13,383 bases of DNA, taken from the NCBI GenBank assembly GCA_035291545.1, contig DATDRW010000036.1, forward strand, positions 1 to 13,383, given 5' to 3'. Below the pieces are notes generated by a model, which saw nothing but the letters and a program-made list of their open reading frames with translations, did no database searches and was not told the origin of the DNA. The position numbers and the translations under genes were made by a program. Position 1 is the first letter of the stretch; each line of letters starts with the position of its first letter. Below, piece by piece: positions 1 through 7,099 of the stretch. This DNA is from UBA11373 sp035291545. GTDB lineage: Bacteria; Actinomycetota; Acidimicrobiia; Spongiisociales; UBA11373.

Positions 1-197
1 TCCGCACCTGGCTTCCTGTCGCCGGAGCCTTCTGGTCGCCGACGCCTCCCCCGACTCCATAGACGGGCTGGACGCGAGCGCAGCAGTCGGCCTCGAGGAG
101 AACATGGCGAGTCGCGGGTTGCTGCTTGATCCGCGTGTTTCGTGGGGTGTCTTCGGGGGCCGATCGACCTCCTCGCCCCTGGCCCCTGCTCCTCCCG
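1..197. other. Upstream flank, possible tail of a preceding gene
   Basis: No gene can be named here. Plus-strand frame 2 is open from base 2 to a TGA ending at 226, and its first 150 bases have the GC-rich third positions typical of coding sequence in this window. It could be the 3' end of an upstream gene that overlaps the nnr start by 16 bases. Its last 25 or so residues are rich in Pro and Ser and lose the codon bias. No family motif is recognisable, so the stretch may equally be non-coding. The opposite strand shows nothing convincing. Confidence 0.25.
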
Positions 198-203
198 TAC
201 CAT
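198..203 (+). promoter_or_regulatory. Leaderless-type -10 box (TACCAT) of nnr
   Basis: TACCAT lies 7 nt before the ATG at 211. No Shine-Dalgarno sequence precedes that ATG. A TAnnnT hexamer 6-7 nt before a start codon is the usual layout of leaderless promoters in actinobacteria, where transcription starts at the A of ATG. The same hexamer stands 6 nt before the Nudix gene start near 9905. No clear -35 element is visible. Confidence 0.55.
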
Positions 204-210
204 CCTCTCC

Positions 211-1623
211 ATGCGTCCGGTGATCACCCCAGCCGAATCGGTACGACTCGACGAGGTGGCGACGGTGCCCGAGGCGGTGCTCCTGGAACGGGCCGGTCTC
301 GCCGTCGCTCTCGCCGCCGTCCGGATGGGAGCCCGCTACGGAACCCGGGTGATCGTGCTCGCCGGGACCGGGAACAATGGCGGTGACGGCTGGGTGGCAG
401 CCCGTCACCTCGAGCGCCGCGGGGTGGACGTCGTCGTTCGGTCACTCGGTTATCCCACAGGGAGCGACTCACCCCGCCGTGTCGCCGCCATCGCCGCCAT
501 CCACGAAGGGGTCACCGCCACCGACCTGGGTGCTCCGGAGCCCGCCGACCTGATCGTCGACGCCCTCTTCGGCAGCGGCTTTCACGGCACGCTCCCGGAT
601 CGGGTGGTGCCCTGGACCGATCATCCGGCGCCGGTGCTCTCCGTCGATCTCCCCAGCGGACTCGACGGCACCGAGGGGTCGGCCTCGGGTGCGGTGTTCC
701 GGGCGGCCCGCACCGTCACCTTTCACGCTCTCAAGACCGGCCACCTCGTCGGCGTCGGGCCGGAAGTGTCGGGGGAGGTCGAGGTCGTCGACATCGGGTT
801 GTCGGGCGAGCGACCCGAGTGGCTGCTCTGCGGCGACGAAGACGCCTCGGTGCCTTCTCGGCCCCGCACAGCCCACAAGTGGTCGGCGGGGGCGGTTGCC
901 GTGGTCGGCGGGTCCCCGGGCATCGCGGGGGCCGCCGTGCTGGCCGGCCGGGCCGCACTGGAATTCGGCGCCGGCGTGGCACGCGTGGTCGTCCCCGGTG
1001 GCATCGTCGGTGCGGTGGCGGCGATGGACCCCGGGGTCACCACCGCCGGGGTCGGAGCGGGGAGCGTCTTCAGCACCGGGGACGCCGACGCCGTCATCGC
1101 CGGCCTCTCCCGGTTCGGCGTGCTCGTCCTCGGACCCGGACTCGGCGACGCGGATTCGGGATTCGTCGCCACCCTGCTTGCGGCCTGGGACGGTCCGGTG
1201 GTCCTCGACGCCGACGGGATCACCGCGATCACCCCTGCCGAACTCGAGCGCCGCACCGCACCGACCGTGGTCACCCCGCATGCCGGTGAGTTCGCCCGCA
1301 TCACGGGAGAACCGGCGTCACCGGCTGCCGCAGCAGCACTGGCAGAGGCGACCGGCGCCGTCGTGCTCCTCAAAGGATCACCCACGTTCGTGATGGGTGC
1401 TGAACGCTGGGTGGTGGCTTCCGGGTCGGAGGCTCTGGCCACCATCGGCACCGGCGACGTGCTCGCCGGGATGGTCGCCGCCCTCATCGCCCGCGGGATG
1501 TCCGCCGAGGCGGCGGCGCGTGCCGCCGCGTACCGGCACGGACGGGCCGGTCGGGCTCTGGGTGCGCTCACTACCGTGACCGCAACCGGGTTGCTCGGCG
1601 AGATCGGGAGGTGGGCGCGGTGA
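211..1623 (+). CDS. nnr: Bifunctional NAD(P)H-hydrate epimerase / ADP-dependent NAD(P)H-hydrate dehydratase
   Basis: This cytosolic repair enzyme recovers NAD(P)H that has become hydrated. The N-terminal YjeF-like domain (about residues 1-210) epimerises R- and S-NAD(P)HX, and the C-terminal ribokinase-like domain (about 220-470) dehydrates S-NAD(P)HX using ADP. Visible motifs are GTGNNGGDG at residues 52-60, DALFGSGFHG and VDLPSGLDG in the first domain. The second domain has AHKWSAG near 221-227, VLGPGLGD, VTPHAGEF and the nucleotide-site GTGD at 413-416, where D416 is the likely catalytic base. The 470-residue length fits the fused form. The ATG at 211 is chosen over an in-frame GTG at 142 because YjeF-family proteins begin just here and a leaderless -10 box lies 7 nt upstream. 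Its stop overlaps the alr start by 4 nt. It appears to be the first gene of the operon. Confidence 0.95.
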   Translation: MRPVITPAESVRLDEVATVPEAVLLERAGLAVALAAVRMGARYGTRVIVLAGTGNNGGDGWVAARHLERRGVDVVVRSLGYPTGSDSPRRVAAIAAIHEGVTATDLGAPEPADLIVDALFGSGFHGTLPDRVVPWTDHPAPVLSVDLPSGLDGTEGSASGAVFRAARTVTFHALKTGHLVGVGPEVSGEVEVVDIGLSGERPEWLLCGDEDASVPSRPRTAHKWSAGAVAVVGGSPGIAGAAVLAGRAALEFGAGVARVVVPGGIVGAVAAMDPGVTTAGVGAGSVFSTGDADAVIAGLSRFGVLVLGPGLGDADSGFVATLLAAWDGPVVLDADGITAITPAELERRTAPTVVTPHAGEFARITGEPASPAAAAALAEATGAVVLLKGSPTFVMGAERWVVASGSEALATIGTGDVLAGMVAALIARGMSAEAAARAAAYRHGRAGRALGALTTVTATGLLGEIGRWAR

Positions 1624-2714
1624 GGCCGTCGTGGATCGAGGTCGACCTCGGCGCCGTCCGCGGCAACGTCGTCACCATCGCCGCTGCGGTGGCGCCCGCC
1701 GAGGTGTGTGCCGTGGTGAAGGCCGACGGCTACGGGCACGGCGACGTGCCGGTGGCGGAAGCGGCGATCGAGGCCGGCGCCACCCGGCTCGGCGTCGCTC
1801 TGGTGTCGGAGGGCGTCGGGCTGCGCGAGGCCGGCATCGACGTCCCCATCCTCCTCCTCTCCGAGCCGCTCGCTGAAGATGCCGCCGAGGTGGTCCGGTG
1901 GAGGCTCACCCCGACGGTGGACCGGCGACTTTTCCTCGACGCCCTGGCTGCGGTGGCGCCACCGGGGTACCCGGTGCACGTCAAGGTCGACACCGGGATG
2001 CACCGGGTCGGGGCATTGCCCGACGCAGCCCTCGAGCTGGCCGGCGCGGTAGCGGCGGGTCCGCTCGACCTGGAGGGGGTGTGGACTCACTTCCCGGTGG
2101 CAGAGGAGGATGCGGAGTTCACCGCGGCGCAGGTGGCGTCCCTCGACCGGTTCCTGGAAAGGCTGGCCGGGCGTGGGATTCGTCCCCGTGTGGTCCACGC
2201 CGCCAACACCGCCGGGGCGCTGGGCAACCCGGCCGCCCGGCGAGACTTCGTTCGGATCGGCATCGGCATCTACGGGCTGCGTCCGGCGCCGGGCTTTGCG
2301 CCGGAGGTGGCGCTGCGCCCGGCGATGCGCGTGATGAGCCGGGTGGTTCATCTGCAGCACCTCCCCGAAGGTTCGCGCCCCTCCTACGGCCGGCGACGCC
2401 CTCTGGCCAAGGATTCGACGGTGGCGACGGTGCCGGTGGGGTACGCCGACGGTCTCACGCGCCGACTCGCCGTCGCCGGTGGCGGTGCCCTGATCCGGGG
2501 GAAGCGCTACCCGTTTGCCGGGACCATCACCATGGACCAGGCAGTGATCGACATCGGCGACGACCCGGTCGAACTCGGCGACGAGGTGGTGTTCCTCGGG
2601 CGGCAGGGCGATGCCGAGATCCCGGCCGACGAATGGGCGCAGCGACTCGACACGGTCAACTGGGAGATCGTGTGTGGGTTCGGCCCCCGCCTTCCCCGGC
2701 GGTACCTGGGATGA
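1620..2714 (+). CDS. alr: Alanine racemase (PLP-dependent)
   Basis: It interconverts L- and D-alanine in the cytosol and supplies D-Ala for peptidoglycan. The protein is a fold-type III PLP enzyme of 364 residues, normal for the family. The Schiff-base lysine is K34 in VVKADGYGHG. The second catalytic base is probably Y275 in VGYADG, contributed across the dimer. SYGR and TMDQ also match family signatures, and the C-terminal WEIVCGFGPRLPRRY is typical. The GTG at 1620 is chosen because GGGAGG at 1606-1611 lies 8 nt upstream and the GTGA overlap with nnr matches every other junction in this operon. An in-frame GTG at 1611 overlaps that Shine-Dalgarno and is less likely. nnr-alr adjacency is common in actinobacteria. 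Confidence 0.95.
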   Translation: MRPSWIEVDLGAVRGNVVTIAAAVAPAEVCAVVKADGYGHGDVPVAEAAIEAGATRLGVALVSEGVGLREAGIDVPILLLSEPLAEDAAEVVRWRLTPTVDRRLFLDALAAVAPPGYPVHVKVDTGMHRVGALPDAALELAGAVAAGPLDLEGVWTHFPVAEEDAEFTAAQVASLDRFLERLAGRGIRPRVVHAANTAGALGNPAARRDFVRIGIGIYGLRPAPGFAPEVALRPAMRVMSRVVHLQHLPEGSRPSYGRRRPLAKDSTVATVPVGYADGLTRRLAVAGGGALIRGKRYPFAGTITMDQAVIDIGDDPVELGDEVVFLGRQGDAEIPADEWAQRLDTVNWEIVCGFGPRLPRRYLG

Positions 2715-3619
2715 CCCTCACCGCGGTACCGGGGGTGCGGGTGGGTCACTGGACCGATCCGGTGGGCATCACCGGGGTCACGGTGGTCTCGTTCCCGGAG
2801 CCGAACGTCGCCGCGGTCGAGTTTCGCGGAGCCGCCCCCGGTTCCCGGGAGACGGCACTGCTCGCCCCGGGGATGAAGGTCGAGACGGTGCAGGCGATCG
2901 TGCTTTCCGGCGGGAGCGCCTTCGGCCTCGCCGCCGCCGACGGCGTGGTCCGCGCGCTCGAGGCCGAGGGCAGGGGTCACCCCACGTTTGCCGGGGTCGT
3001 GCCCGTAGTCCCGGCTGCGATCATTTTCGATCTGGGTATCGGTGATGCGAAGGTGCGTCCCGACGCCGCCGCGGGTGAGGCGGCCTATCGGGCGGCCTCG
3101 GCGGACCCGGTGGCGATGGGATCGGTCGGGGCCGGGACCGGCGCCGTGGTCGCCGGGTGGCGGGGTTTCGGCCACCGCCGCAAGGGGGGGGTCGGTTCGC
3201 ACAGCGAGCGCGTCGGCGACGCCACCGTGGGTGCCCTCGTCGTGCTCAACGCGGTCGGAGACGTGTTCACCCTCGAGGGGGTGTCGCTCACCGGGGGTGA
3301 TCCAGCTCCCAGTGGTCCACCGGCGGCGCCGCGACCGCTGGAGAACACCACCCTCGCGGTGGTCGCCACCGACGCCCGCATGGACCGCACCGGTCTGCTC
3401 CGGCTGGCGGTGCAGGCTCACGGCGCCATGGCGGCGTGCCTGCGTCCCAGCCACACCCGGTACGACGGCGACGTCGCGTTTGCGGTGTCGTGCGGCAGTG
3501 TCGCCGCCGATCCCGATGCCCTCGGCGCCGCGGCGTTTCTCACGGTGGGCCGATCGATCGAGGCGGCGGTGCGGCGCGCAGAGCCCCGCGGCGGCATTCT
3601 GCGTGTGGGCTCGGCGTGA
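2711..3619 (+). CDS. P1/S58-family N-terminal nucleophile aminopeptidase (DmpA-like)
   Basis: The protein belongs to the DmpA/BapA/ThnT family. These are made as a single chain that cleaves itself before a Ser or Thr, which then becomes the N-terminal nucleophile of the beta subunit. Family signatures are VPGVRVGHWTD at the N-terminus, VLSGGSAFGL, GSVGAGTGA, KGGVGSHS and VGALVVLNAVGDV. The predicted cleavage is N212|T213 in ENTTLAVVATDAR, giving subunits of about 23 and 9 kDa. Length is 302 residues. The ATG at 2711 overlaps the alr stop (ATGA). Family members include L-aminopeptidases, D-Ala esterase/amidases, beta-aminopeptidases and pantetheine hydrolases, so the substrate cannot be stated. 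Its coupling to alr makes a D-amino-acid substrate worth testing. No signal peptide is visible, so it is probably cytosolic. Confidence 0.88.
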   Translation: MTLTAVPGVRVGHWTDPVGITGVTVVSFPEPNVAAVEFRGAAPGSRETALLAPGMKVETVQAIVLSGGSAFGLAAADGVVRALEAEGRGHPTFAGVVPVVPAAIIFDLGIGDAKVRPDAAAGEAAYRAASADPVAMGSVGAGTGAVVAGWRGFGHRRKGGVGSHSERVGDATVGALVVLNAVGDVFTLEGVSLTGGDPAPSGPPAAPRPLENTTLAVVATDARMDRTGLLRLAVQAHGAMAACLRPSHTRYDGDVAFAVSCGSVAADPDALGAAAFLTVGRSIEAAVRRAEPRGGILRVGSA

Positions 3620-4239
3620 CCTCGTCGCGGATCCTGCTCGAAGAGTTGGGGGCACGGGCCGCGGTCTGCACCGCGTGCAGCCTGGCCGCCACCCGCAACC
3701 ACGTGGTGTTCGCCGACGGCAATCCGGAGGCCGACCTGATGTTCGTTGGTGAGGCACCGGGCTCGAACGAGGACCTCCAGGGGCTCCCCTTCGTCGGCGC
3801 TGCCGGCAAGCTCCTCGACCGACTCCTCGGCGAGATCGGGATCAAACGCGAGGATGTCTACATCGCCAACGTGATCAAGTGCCGGCCCCCGGGCAACCGG
3901 GATCCCCGCCCCGAAGAGATCGACGCGTGCCAGGACTTCCTGCGGATGCAGTTGAGCCTCGTCGATCCCCGCGTCGTGGTCACGCTGGGCAACGTCGCCA
4001 CCAAGTTGCTGCTCAAACGCGATGTCGGGATCACCCGCCTGCGGGGTCAGGCATACCCATGGTGGAACCGGCAACTGGTGCCCACCTTCCATCCCGCGGC
4101 GGCACTGCGGGGCGGGGACCGTGTGCTCGAGGAAATGCGGCAGGATTTCGCCCTCGTGGCGACCCTGCTGCGCACTCCACCCGCCGCGGATCCGGTGACG
4201 GCCGCGGCGGACCCAGAACAATTGGGGTTGTTCGAATGA
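3616..4239 (+). CDS. Family 4 (iron-sulfur) uracil-DNA glycosylase
   Basis: It removes uracil from DNA in the first step of base-excision repair. The 207-residue protein has the four cysteines expected to bind the [4Fe-4S] cluster of this family: C18 and C21 (CTAC), C89 (KCRPPGNRDP) and C105 (DACQDF). The active-site motif GEAPG, followed by GLPFVGAAGKLL, and the C-terminal HPAAALR motif are intact. The QLGLFE tail is a reasonable end. The GTG at 3616 is chosen because it forms a GTGA overlap with the peptidase gene and places the first Cys pair at the usual distance from the N-terminus; the frame stays open further upstream but only as peptidase shadow. It is coupled to tsaE by ATGA. Confidence 0.93.
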   Translation: MTSSRILLEELGARAAVCTACSLAATRNHVVFADGNPEADLMFVGEAPGSNEDLQGLPFVGAAGKLLDRLLGEIGIKREDVYIANVIKCRPPGNRDPRPEEIDACQDFLRMQLSLVDPRVVVTLGNVATKLLLKRDVGITRLRGQAYPWWNRQLVPTFHPAAALRGGDRVLEEMRQDFALVATLLRTPPAADPVTAAADPEQLGLFE

Positions 4240-4688
4240 TCCGGGTGCGGTGCGCCGACGCCGCGGTGACCCGGGCCGTCGGTCGCCGTCTGGCCGCCCT
4301 GCTCCGCCCCGGCGACGTCGTACTCCTCGCCGGCGGGCTGGGAGCGGGCAAGACGGTCTTCGCCGGGGGGATTGGAGAGGGTCTCGGGGTCGAGGATCCG
4401 GTGGTGAGCCCCACCTTCGTCCTCGTGCGGCGCTACCGGGGCTTCCTGCCGATGACTCACGCCGACATCTACCGGCTCGGCTCCTCGGCCGAGATCGACG
4501 ACCTCGATCTTCCCGCCGAGGCGAGCGACGGGGTGCTGGTCGTCGAGTGGGGCGACGCCGCCGAGCAGGCCTTCGGCGAAGACCACCTCCTGGTGCGGTT
4601 CGTGGTCGAGGACGACGGCGCCCGGCGCCTGGAACTGGTTCCCCGCGGGTCGTGGGTGCCGCGTCCGCTGCACGAGGTGACCGATTGA
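4236..4688 (+). CDS. tsaE: tRNA t6A biosynthesis ATPase TsaE
   Basis: TsaE is the small ATPase that works with the TsaB-TsaD complex to transfer threonylcarbamoyl to A37 of ANN-decoding tRNAs. The 150-residue chain has the Walker A GGLGAGKT near residues 33-40, the switch-like SPTFVLVRRY, the HADIYRL segment and VVEWGD, all in family order. Most homologues have Asp where the second Gly of the Walker A motif stands here (GDLGAGKT), a minor variation. The ATG at 4236 overlaps the glycosylase stop, and the stop overlaps the TTG start of tsaB. Having tsaE, tsaB and tsaD in one operon strongly supports the assignment. Confidence 0.94.
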   Translation: MIRVRCADAAVTRAVGRRLAALLRPGDVVLLAGGLGAGKTVFAGGIGEGLGVEDPVVSPTFVLVRRYRGFLPMTHADIYRLGSSAEIDDLDLPAEASDGVLVVEWGDAAEQAFGEDHLLVRFVVEDDGARRLELVPRGSWVPRPLHEVTD

Positions 4689-5389
4689 GGATCGTCGCCG
4701 TGGAGACGGCGACCGCAGCATCCTCGGTGGCGCTGGTCGATCGCACCGGTGTGGCTGCCTCGGCACGGTGTGTCGACCGGCGGGGTCACGTCGGCTTCCT
4801 GGTCCCAGCCCTCGACTTCTGCTTCTCCCAGGCGAGGTGGGCACCCACCGACATCGACGCCGTGGCCGTCGACATCGGTCCGGGGTTGTTCAGCGGCATC
4901 CGGGCGGGCCTGGCCACCGCCCAGGCGCTGGCAGGTGCAGTGGGCGTTCCTCTGATCCCGGTGACCTCGCTCGATGCGGTGGCACTCGGCGCCGCCACGG
5001 GCCATCGGCGCATCTGGGCGGTGGTCGACGTGCGCCGGGGCGAGGTCGCCGTCGGTCCCTACCGCCCGGTGCCGGGCGGCGTGATCCGGGACGGGTCCGC
5101 TGAGTTGTGCACCCCGATCGCGCTCCGCGCGACGCTCGATTCCGATCCCTCCGAGGCGCTGGTCGTCGGTGACTGGCAGGCGCTCCCTCAGGGGGCGCTG
5201 GCCGGCATCCACGGCCTGAAGACGGGACGGCCCCGGTATCCGGCGGCGGCGGCGGTGGCCGACATCGCCCGCAGCCGCGCCGAGAAGGGGGAGGTGCCGC
5301 ATCCCGACGAGGTCCGTCCCCGCTACATGCGCGAGCCCGATGTCACTATCAACTGGTCGGATTACCGCGAGGAGGGGCCGTGGGTGTGA
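4685..5389 (+). CDS. tsaB: tRNA t6A biosynthesis protein TsaB
   Basis: TsaB is the catalytically inactive ASKHA-fold partner of TsaD in bacterial t6A37 synthesis and bridges TsaD and TsaE. The chain has 234 residues. The start RIVAVETAT and the hallmark DIGPGLFSGIRAGLATAQAL mark the family, and the C-terminal half (VVGDWQ...PRYPAAAAVADIA...RPRYMRE) is also typical. The start is a rare TTG at 4685. It is supported by GAGGTGA at 4674-4680 and by the TTGA overlap with tsaE, and the protein begins exactly at the conserved first beta strand. The frame is open far upstream, but that part is only tsaE shadow. Confidence 0.93.
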   Translation: MRIVAVETATAASSVALVDRTGVAASARCVDRRGHVGFLVPALDFCFSQARWAPTDIDAVAVDIGPGLFSGIRAGLATAQALAGAVGVPLIPVTSLDAVALGAATGHRRIWAVVDVRRGEVAVGPYRPVPGGVIRDGSAELCTPIALRATLDSDPSEALVVGDWQALPQGALAGIHGLKTGRPRYPAAAAVADIARSRAEKGEVPHPDEVRPRYMREPDVTINWSDYREEGPWV

Positions 5390-5877
5390 GGACGCCTTCG
5401 GCGCGGTCGATGACGCCGGCCGACATCGCCGCCGTCGCCGATCTCGAGGTGGATTCGTTTGCGGATCCGTGGCCGCCGGCGGTGTTCTTCGAAGAGCTGT
5501 CCCTGCCCGGTCGCGAGTACGTGGTGGTCGAGGACGGCGGGCGAATGGTGGCGTACGGGGGGATCATGCTGGTCGACGAGGACGCCCATGTCATGACGAT
5601 CGCCGTCGATCCCGCCCGGCGGCGTGAGGGCTTCGGCACCAGGGTGATGCTGGCGTTGTGTGACGCCGCCCTCGACCGCGGAGCGCAGCACCTCACTCTC
5701 GAGGTGCGCGAGTCGAACCTGGCGGCAGCCGGTTTGTACGAGCGATTCGGATTCATCGCGGTGGGCCGCCGTCCCCGCTACTACCAGGACGACGAGGACG
5801 CAATCATCATGTGGGCCGTGGACGCGGACGGGCCCGCGTACCGCCGACGACTCGATCTGCTCCGGGAGGGCGCATGA
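5386..5877 (+). CDS. rimI: Ribosomal-protein-alanine N-acetyltransferase RimI-like (GNAT)
   Basis: It is a GNAT acetyltransferase, expected to acetylate the N-terminal Ala of ribosomal protein bS18 or other N-termini. Acetyl-CoA-binding motif A is seen in VDPARRREGFGTRVM, and motif B in LEVRESNLAAAGLYERFGF, followed by a YYQDDEDAIIMW tail that fits RimI. Length is 163 residues, slightly longer than the E. coli enzyme. The GTG at 5386 is chosen over the GTG at 5380 because the purine-rich Shine-Dalgarno at 5371-5377 is then 8 nt away and a GTGA overlap with tsaB results. rimI between tsaB and tsaD is a common actinobacterial arrangement. The true acceptor protein is not shown by the sequence. 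Confidence 0.9.
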   Translation: MRTPSARSMTPADIAAVADLEVDSFADPWPPAVFFEELSLPGREYVVVEDGGRMVAYGGIMLVDEDAHVMTIAVDPARRREGFGTRVMLALCDAALDRGAQHLTLEVRESNLAAAGLYERFGFIAVGRRPRYYQDDEDAIIMWAVDADGPAYRRRLDLLREGA

Positions 5878-6881
5878 GCCTCATCATCCTCGGGCTGGAG
5901 ACGTCGTGCGACGAGACCGCGGTCGGTGTGGTGCGCGACGGCGTGCTGCTCTCCAATGTGATGTCGTCGCAGGTGGACGAGCACGCCCGGTTCGGCGGTG
6001 TCGTCCCCGAGGTGGCGGCACGGGCGCACGTCGAGGCGATCCGTTCGCTCACCCATCGGGCGCTGCGCGACGCCGGGATCCATCAACTCGATCTCGATGC
6101 CGTCGCCGCCACCCGGGGTCCCGGGCTCGCCGGGGCCCTCATGGTCGGGTTCTCGTATGGGAAGGCGCTCGCCTGGGCGCTGGGCAAGCCGTTCATCGGA
6201 ATCGATCACATGGAGGGGCATCTGTTTGCACCGACCCTGGAGCATTCCCGGTTCGAGCCGCCGGCGATCGTGCTGCTCGCCTCGGGTGGGCACAGCCAGA
6301 TCGTCCACGCCCGCGCCTGGGGCGACTACGAGGTGATCGGGGCCACCATCGACGACGCCGCCGGGGAGGCGTTCGATAAGGTTGCCCGGTTCCTCGGTCT
6401 CGGATTCCCGGGCGGTCCGGCCATCGACCTCGCCGCCGAGGGCGGCGACCCGGCGGCGATCGAGTTCCCCCGGGCGCTCCCCGATCGCCCGACCGACCTC
6501 TCCTTCTCCGGGCTGAAGACCGCGGTCGTCACCTACGTCCGCCGGCATCACGCAATCGGCGACCTCCCCCCACTGGCCGACGTCGCCGCGGCGGTGCAGG
6601 AGGCAATCGTGGACGTGCTCGTCACCAAGACGATGAATGCGGTCGACCGCACGGGTGTGCCCGTCGTCGCCGGGGGAGGCGGGGTGCTCGCCAACCGCAG
6701 GCTGCGCAAGCGGCTCGCCGAGGCCTGTGTCGAGCGCGGCGTCACCCTGTTCCTGCCGTCGCCCGCCCTCTGCACGGACAACGGCGCCATGGTGGCCGCC
6801 GCCGGCGCCTTCCGGGTTCAGCGCGGGGAGCGCACGCCGGCCGACGCCGAGGTCGACCCGTCCCTGCGACTGGGGTCGTGA
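5874..6881 (+). CDS. tsaD: tRNA N6-adenosine threonylcarbamoyltransferase TsaD
   Basis: TsaD (Kae1/Qri7 family) is the catalytic subunit that moves threonylcarbamoyl from threonylcarbamoyl-AMP to A37 of tRNA. The start LGLETSCDETAVGVV is the family signature. The metal ligands are present: H112 and H116 in IDHMEGH and D302 in TDNGAM. ATRGPGLAGAL, LASGGHSQIV and DDAAGEAFDKVARFLGLG are also intact. The length of 335 residues is normal. The ATG at 5874 overlaps the rimI stop (ATGA) and is followed at once by the conserved strand; the longer in-frame ORF from 5811 is rimI shadow. This is the last gene of the eight-gene run, and a heptad-repeat hairpin follows 43 nt after the stop. Confidence 0.96.
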   Translation: MSLIILGLETSCDETAVGVVRDGVLLSNVMSSQVDEHARFGGVVPEVAARAHVEAIRSLTHRALRDAGIHQLDLDAVAATRGPGLAGALMVGFSYGKALAWALGKPFIGIDHMEGHLFAPTLEHSRFEPPAIVLLASGGHSQIVHARAWGDYEVIGATIDDAAGEAFDKVARFLGLGFPGGPAIDLAAEGGDPAAIEFPRALPDRPTDLSFSGLKTAVVTYVRRHHAIGDLPPLADVAAAVQEAIVDVLVTKTMNAVDRTGVPVVAGGGGVLANRRLRKRLAEACVERGVTLFLPSPALCTDNGAMVAAAGAFRVQRGERTPADAEVDPSLRLGS

Positions 6882-6924
6882 TCCCGACGATCCCCGCAGG
6901 CCGGTTGTTCGGGGTGCCGCTGAC

Positions 6925-6984
6925 AAGATTGCAGATTGCAGATTGCAGATTTTGGCTGTCTGCTGTCTGCCATCTGCCATCTGA
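6925..6984. repeat. Heptad-repeat inverted repeat, copy 1
   Basis: The left arm (6925-6950) is about three and a half units of the heptad GCAGATT. The right arm (6957-6984) carries CTGTCTG and CTGCCAT units. The two arms are complementary: bases 6932-6950 pair with 6965-6983 in 16 Watson-Crick pairs plus one G-T pair, with T/C mismatches recurring every seventh base, leaving a 14-nt loop. It lies in the 241-bp gap between tsaD and groES and is much richer in A and T than its surroundings. A related copy follows groEL at 9210-9268. No T-tract follows, so it is not a classical intrinsic terminator. It is not a CRISPR array because there are no spacers. Confidence 0.75.
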
Positions 6985-7042
6985 CTCCCGATCCAGCCCG
7001 ACACGACCTGACACCACCCCACTCACATTCATTGCCTCCCGT

Positions 7043-7069
7043 CTAGCACTCGTCTACCGAGACTGCTAG
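7043..7069 (+). promoter_or_regulatory. CIRCE operator (HrcA binding site) of groES-groEL
   Basis: The arms CTAGCACTC (7043-7051) and GACTGCTAG (7061-7069) are separated by 9 nt. The CIRCE consensus is TTAGCACTC-N9-GAGTGCTAA, so each half matches at 7 or 8 of 9 positions, and one mismatch (C at 7063) breaks the perfect symmetry. CIRCE is the operator of the heat-shock repressor HrcA, and its place 53 nt before the groES ATG is as expected. The promoter itself is not clear; TTGCCT at 7032-7037 with TACCGA at 7055-7060 (17-nt gap) is a weak candidate. hrcA is not in this window. Confidence 0.8.
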
Positions 7070-7070
7070 C

Positions 7071-7099
7071 GTTGGCAGTCGCAAGCGACGACTGCCAAC
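7071..7099 (+). promoter_or_regulatory. Perfect inverted repeat in the groES leader
   Basis: GTTGGCAGTCG (7071-7081) and CGACTGCCAAC (7089-7099) are perfectly complementary over 11 bp with a 7-nt loop. The element starts 1 nt after CIRCE and ends 5 nt before the groES Shine-Dalgarno. It could act as an mRNA-stabilising hairpin, a translational control element or a second operator. Its 7-nt spacing recalls the HspR site HAIR, but the sequence does not match the HAIR arms. Its left arm can also pair with the right arm of CIRCE (7061-7068 with 7073-7080), giving competing hairpins. Confidence 0.6.

Noticed and set aside
2..226. Plus-strand frame running into the nnr start
   Set aside because: Codon bias suggests it might be the end of an upstream gene, but there is no recognisable motif and only about 75 codons are visible. 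It is kept only as a note in the upstream-flank entry.
723..2360. 545-codon minus-strand open frame opposite nnr and alr
   Set aside because: Shadow of coding sequence; low-complexity Ala/Pro/Thr/Arg composition and no family motif.
5380..5385. GTG at 5380 as the rimI start
   Set aside because: It lies only 2 nt from the Shine-Dalgarno at 5371-5377. The GTG at 5386 has 8-nt spacing and the NTGA overlap seen at all other junctions.
6892..6914. Terminator hairpin just after tsaD (CCCCG/CGGGG)
   Set aside because: Only a 5-bp stem with a 13-nt loop and no T-tract; too weak to call.
6925..6984. CRISPR array or intrinsic terminator
   Set aside because: The units are 7 bp with no spacers, and no T-tract follows the hairpin.
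7071..7099. HAIR (HspR) operator
   Set aside because: The 7-nt spacing fits, but the arms GTTGGCAGTCG/CGACTGCCAAC do not match the CTTGAGT/ACTCAAG consensus.
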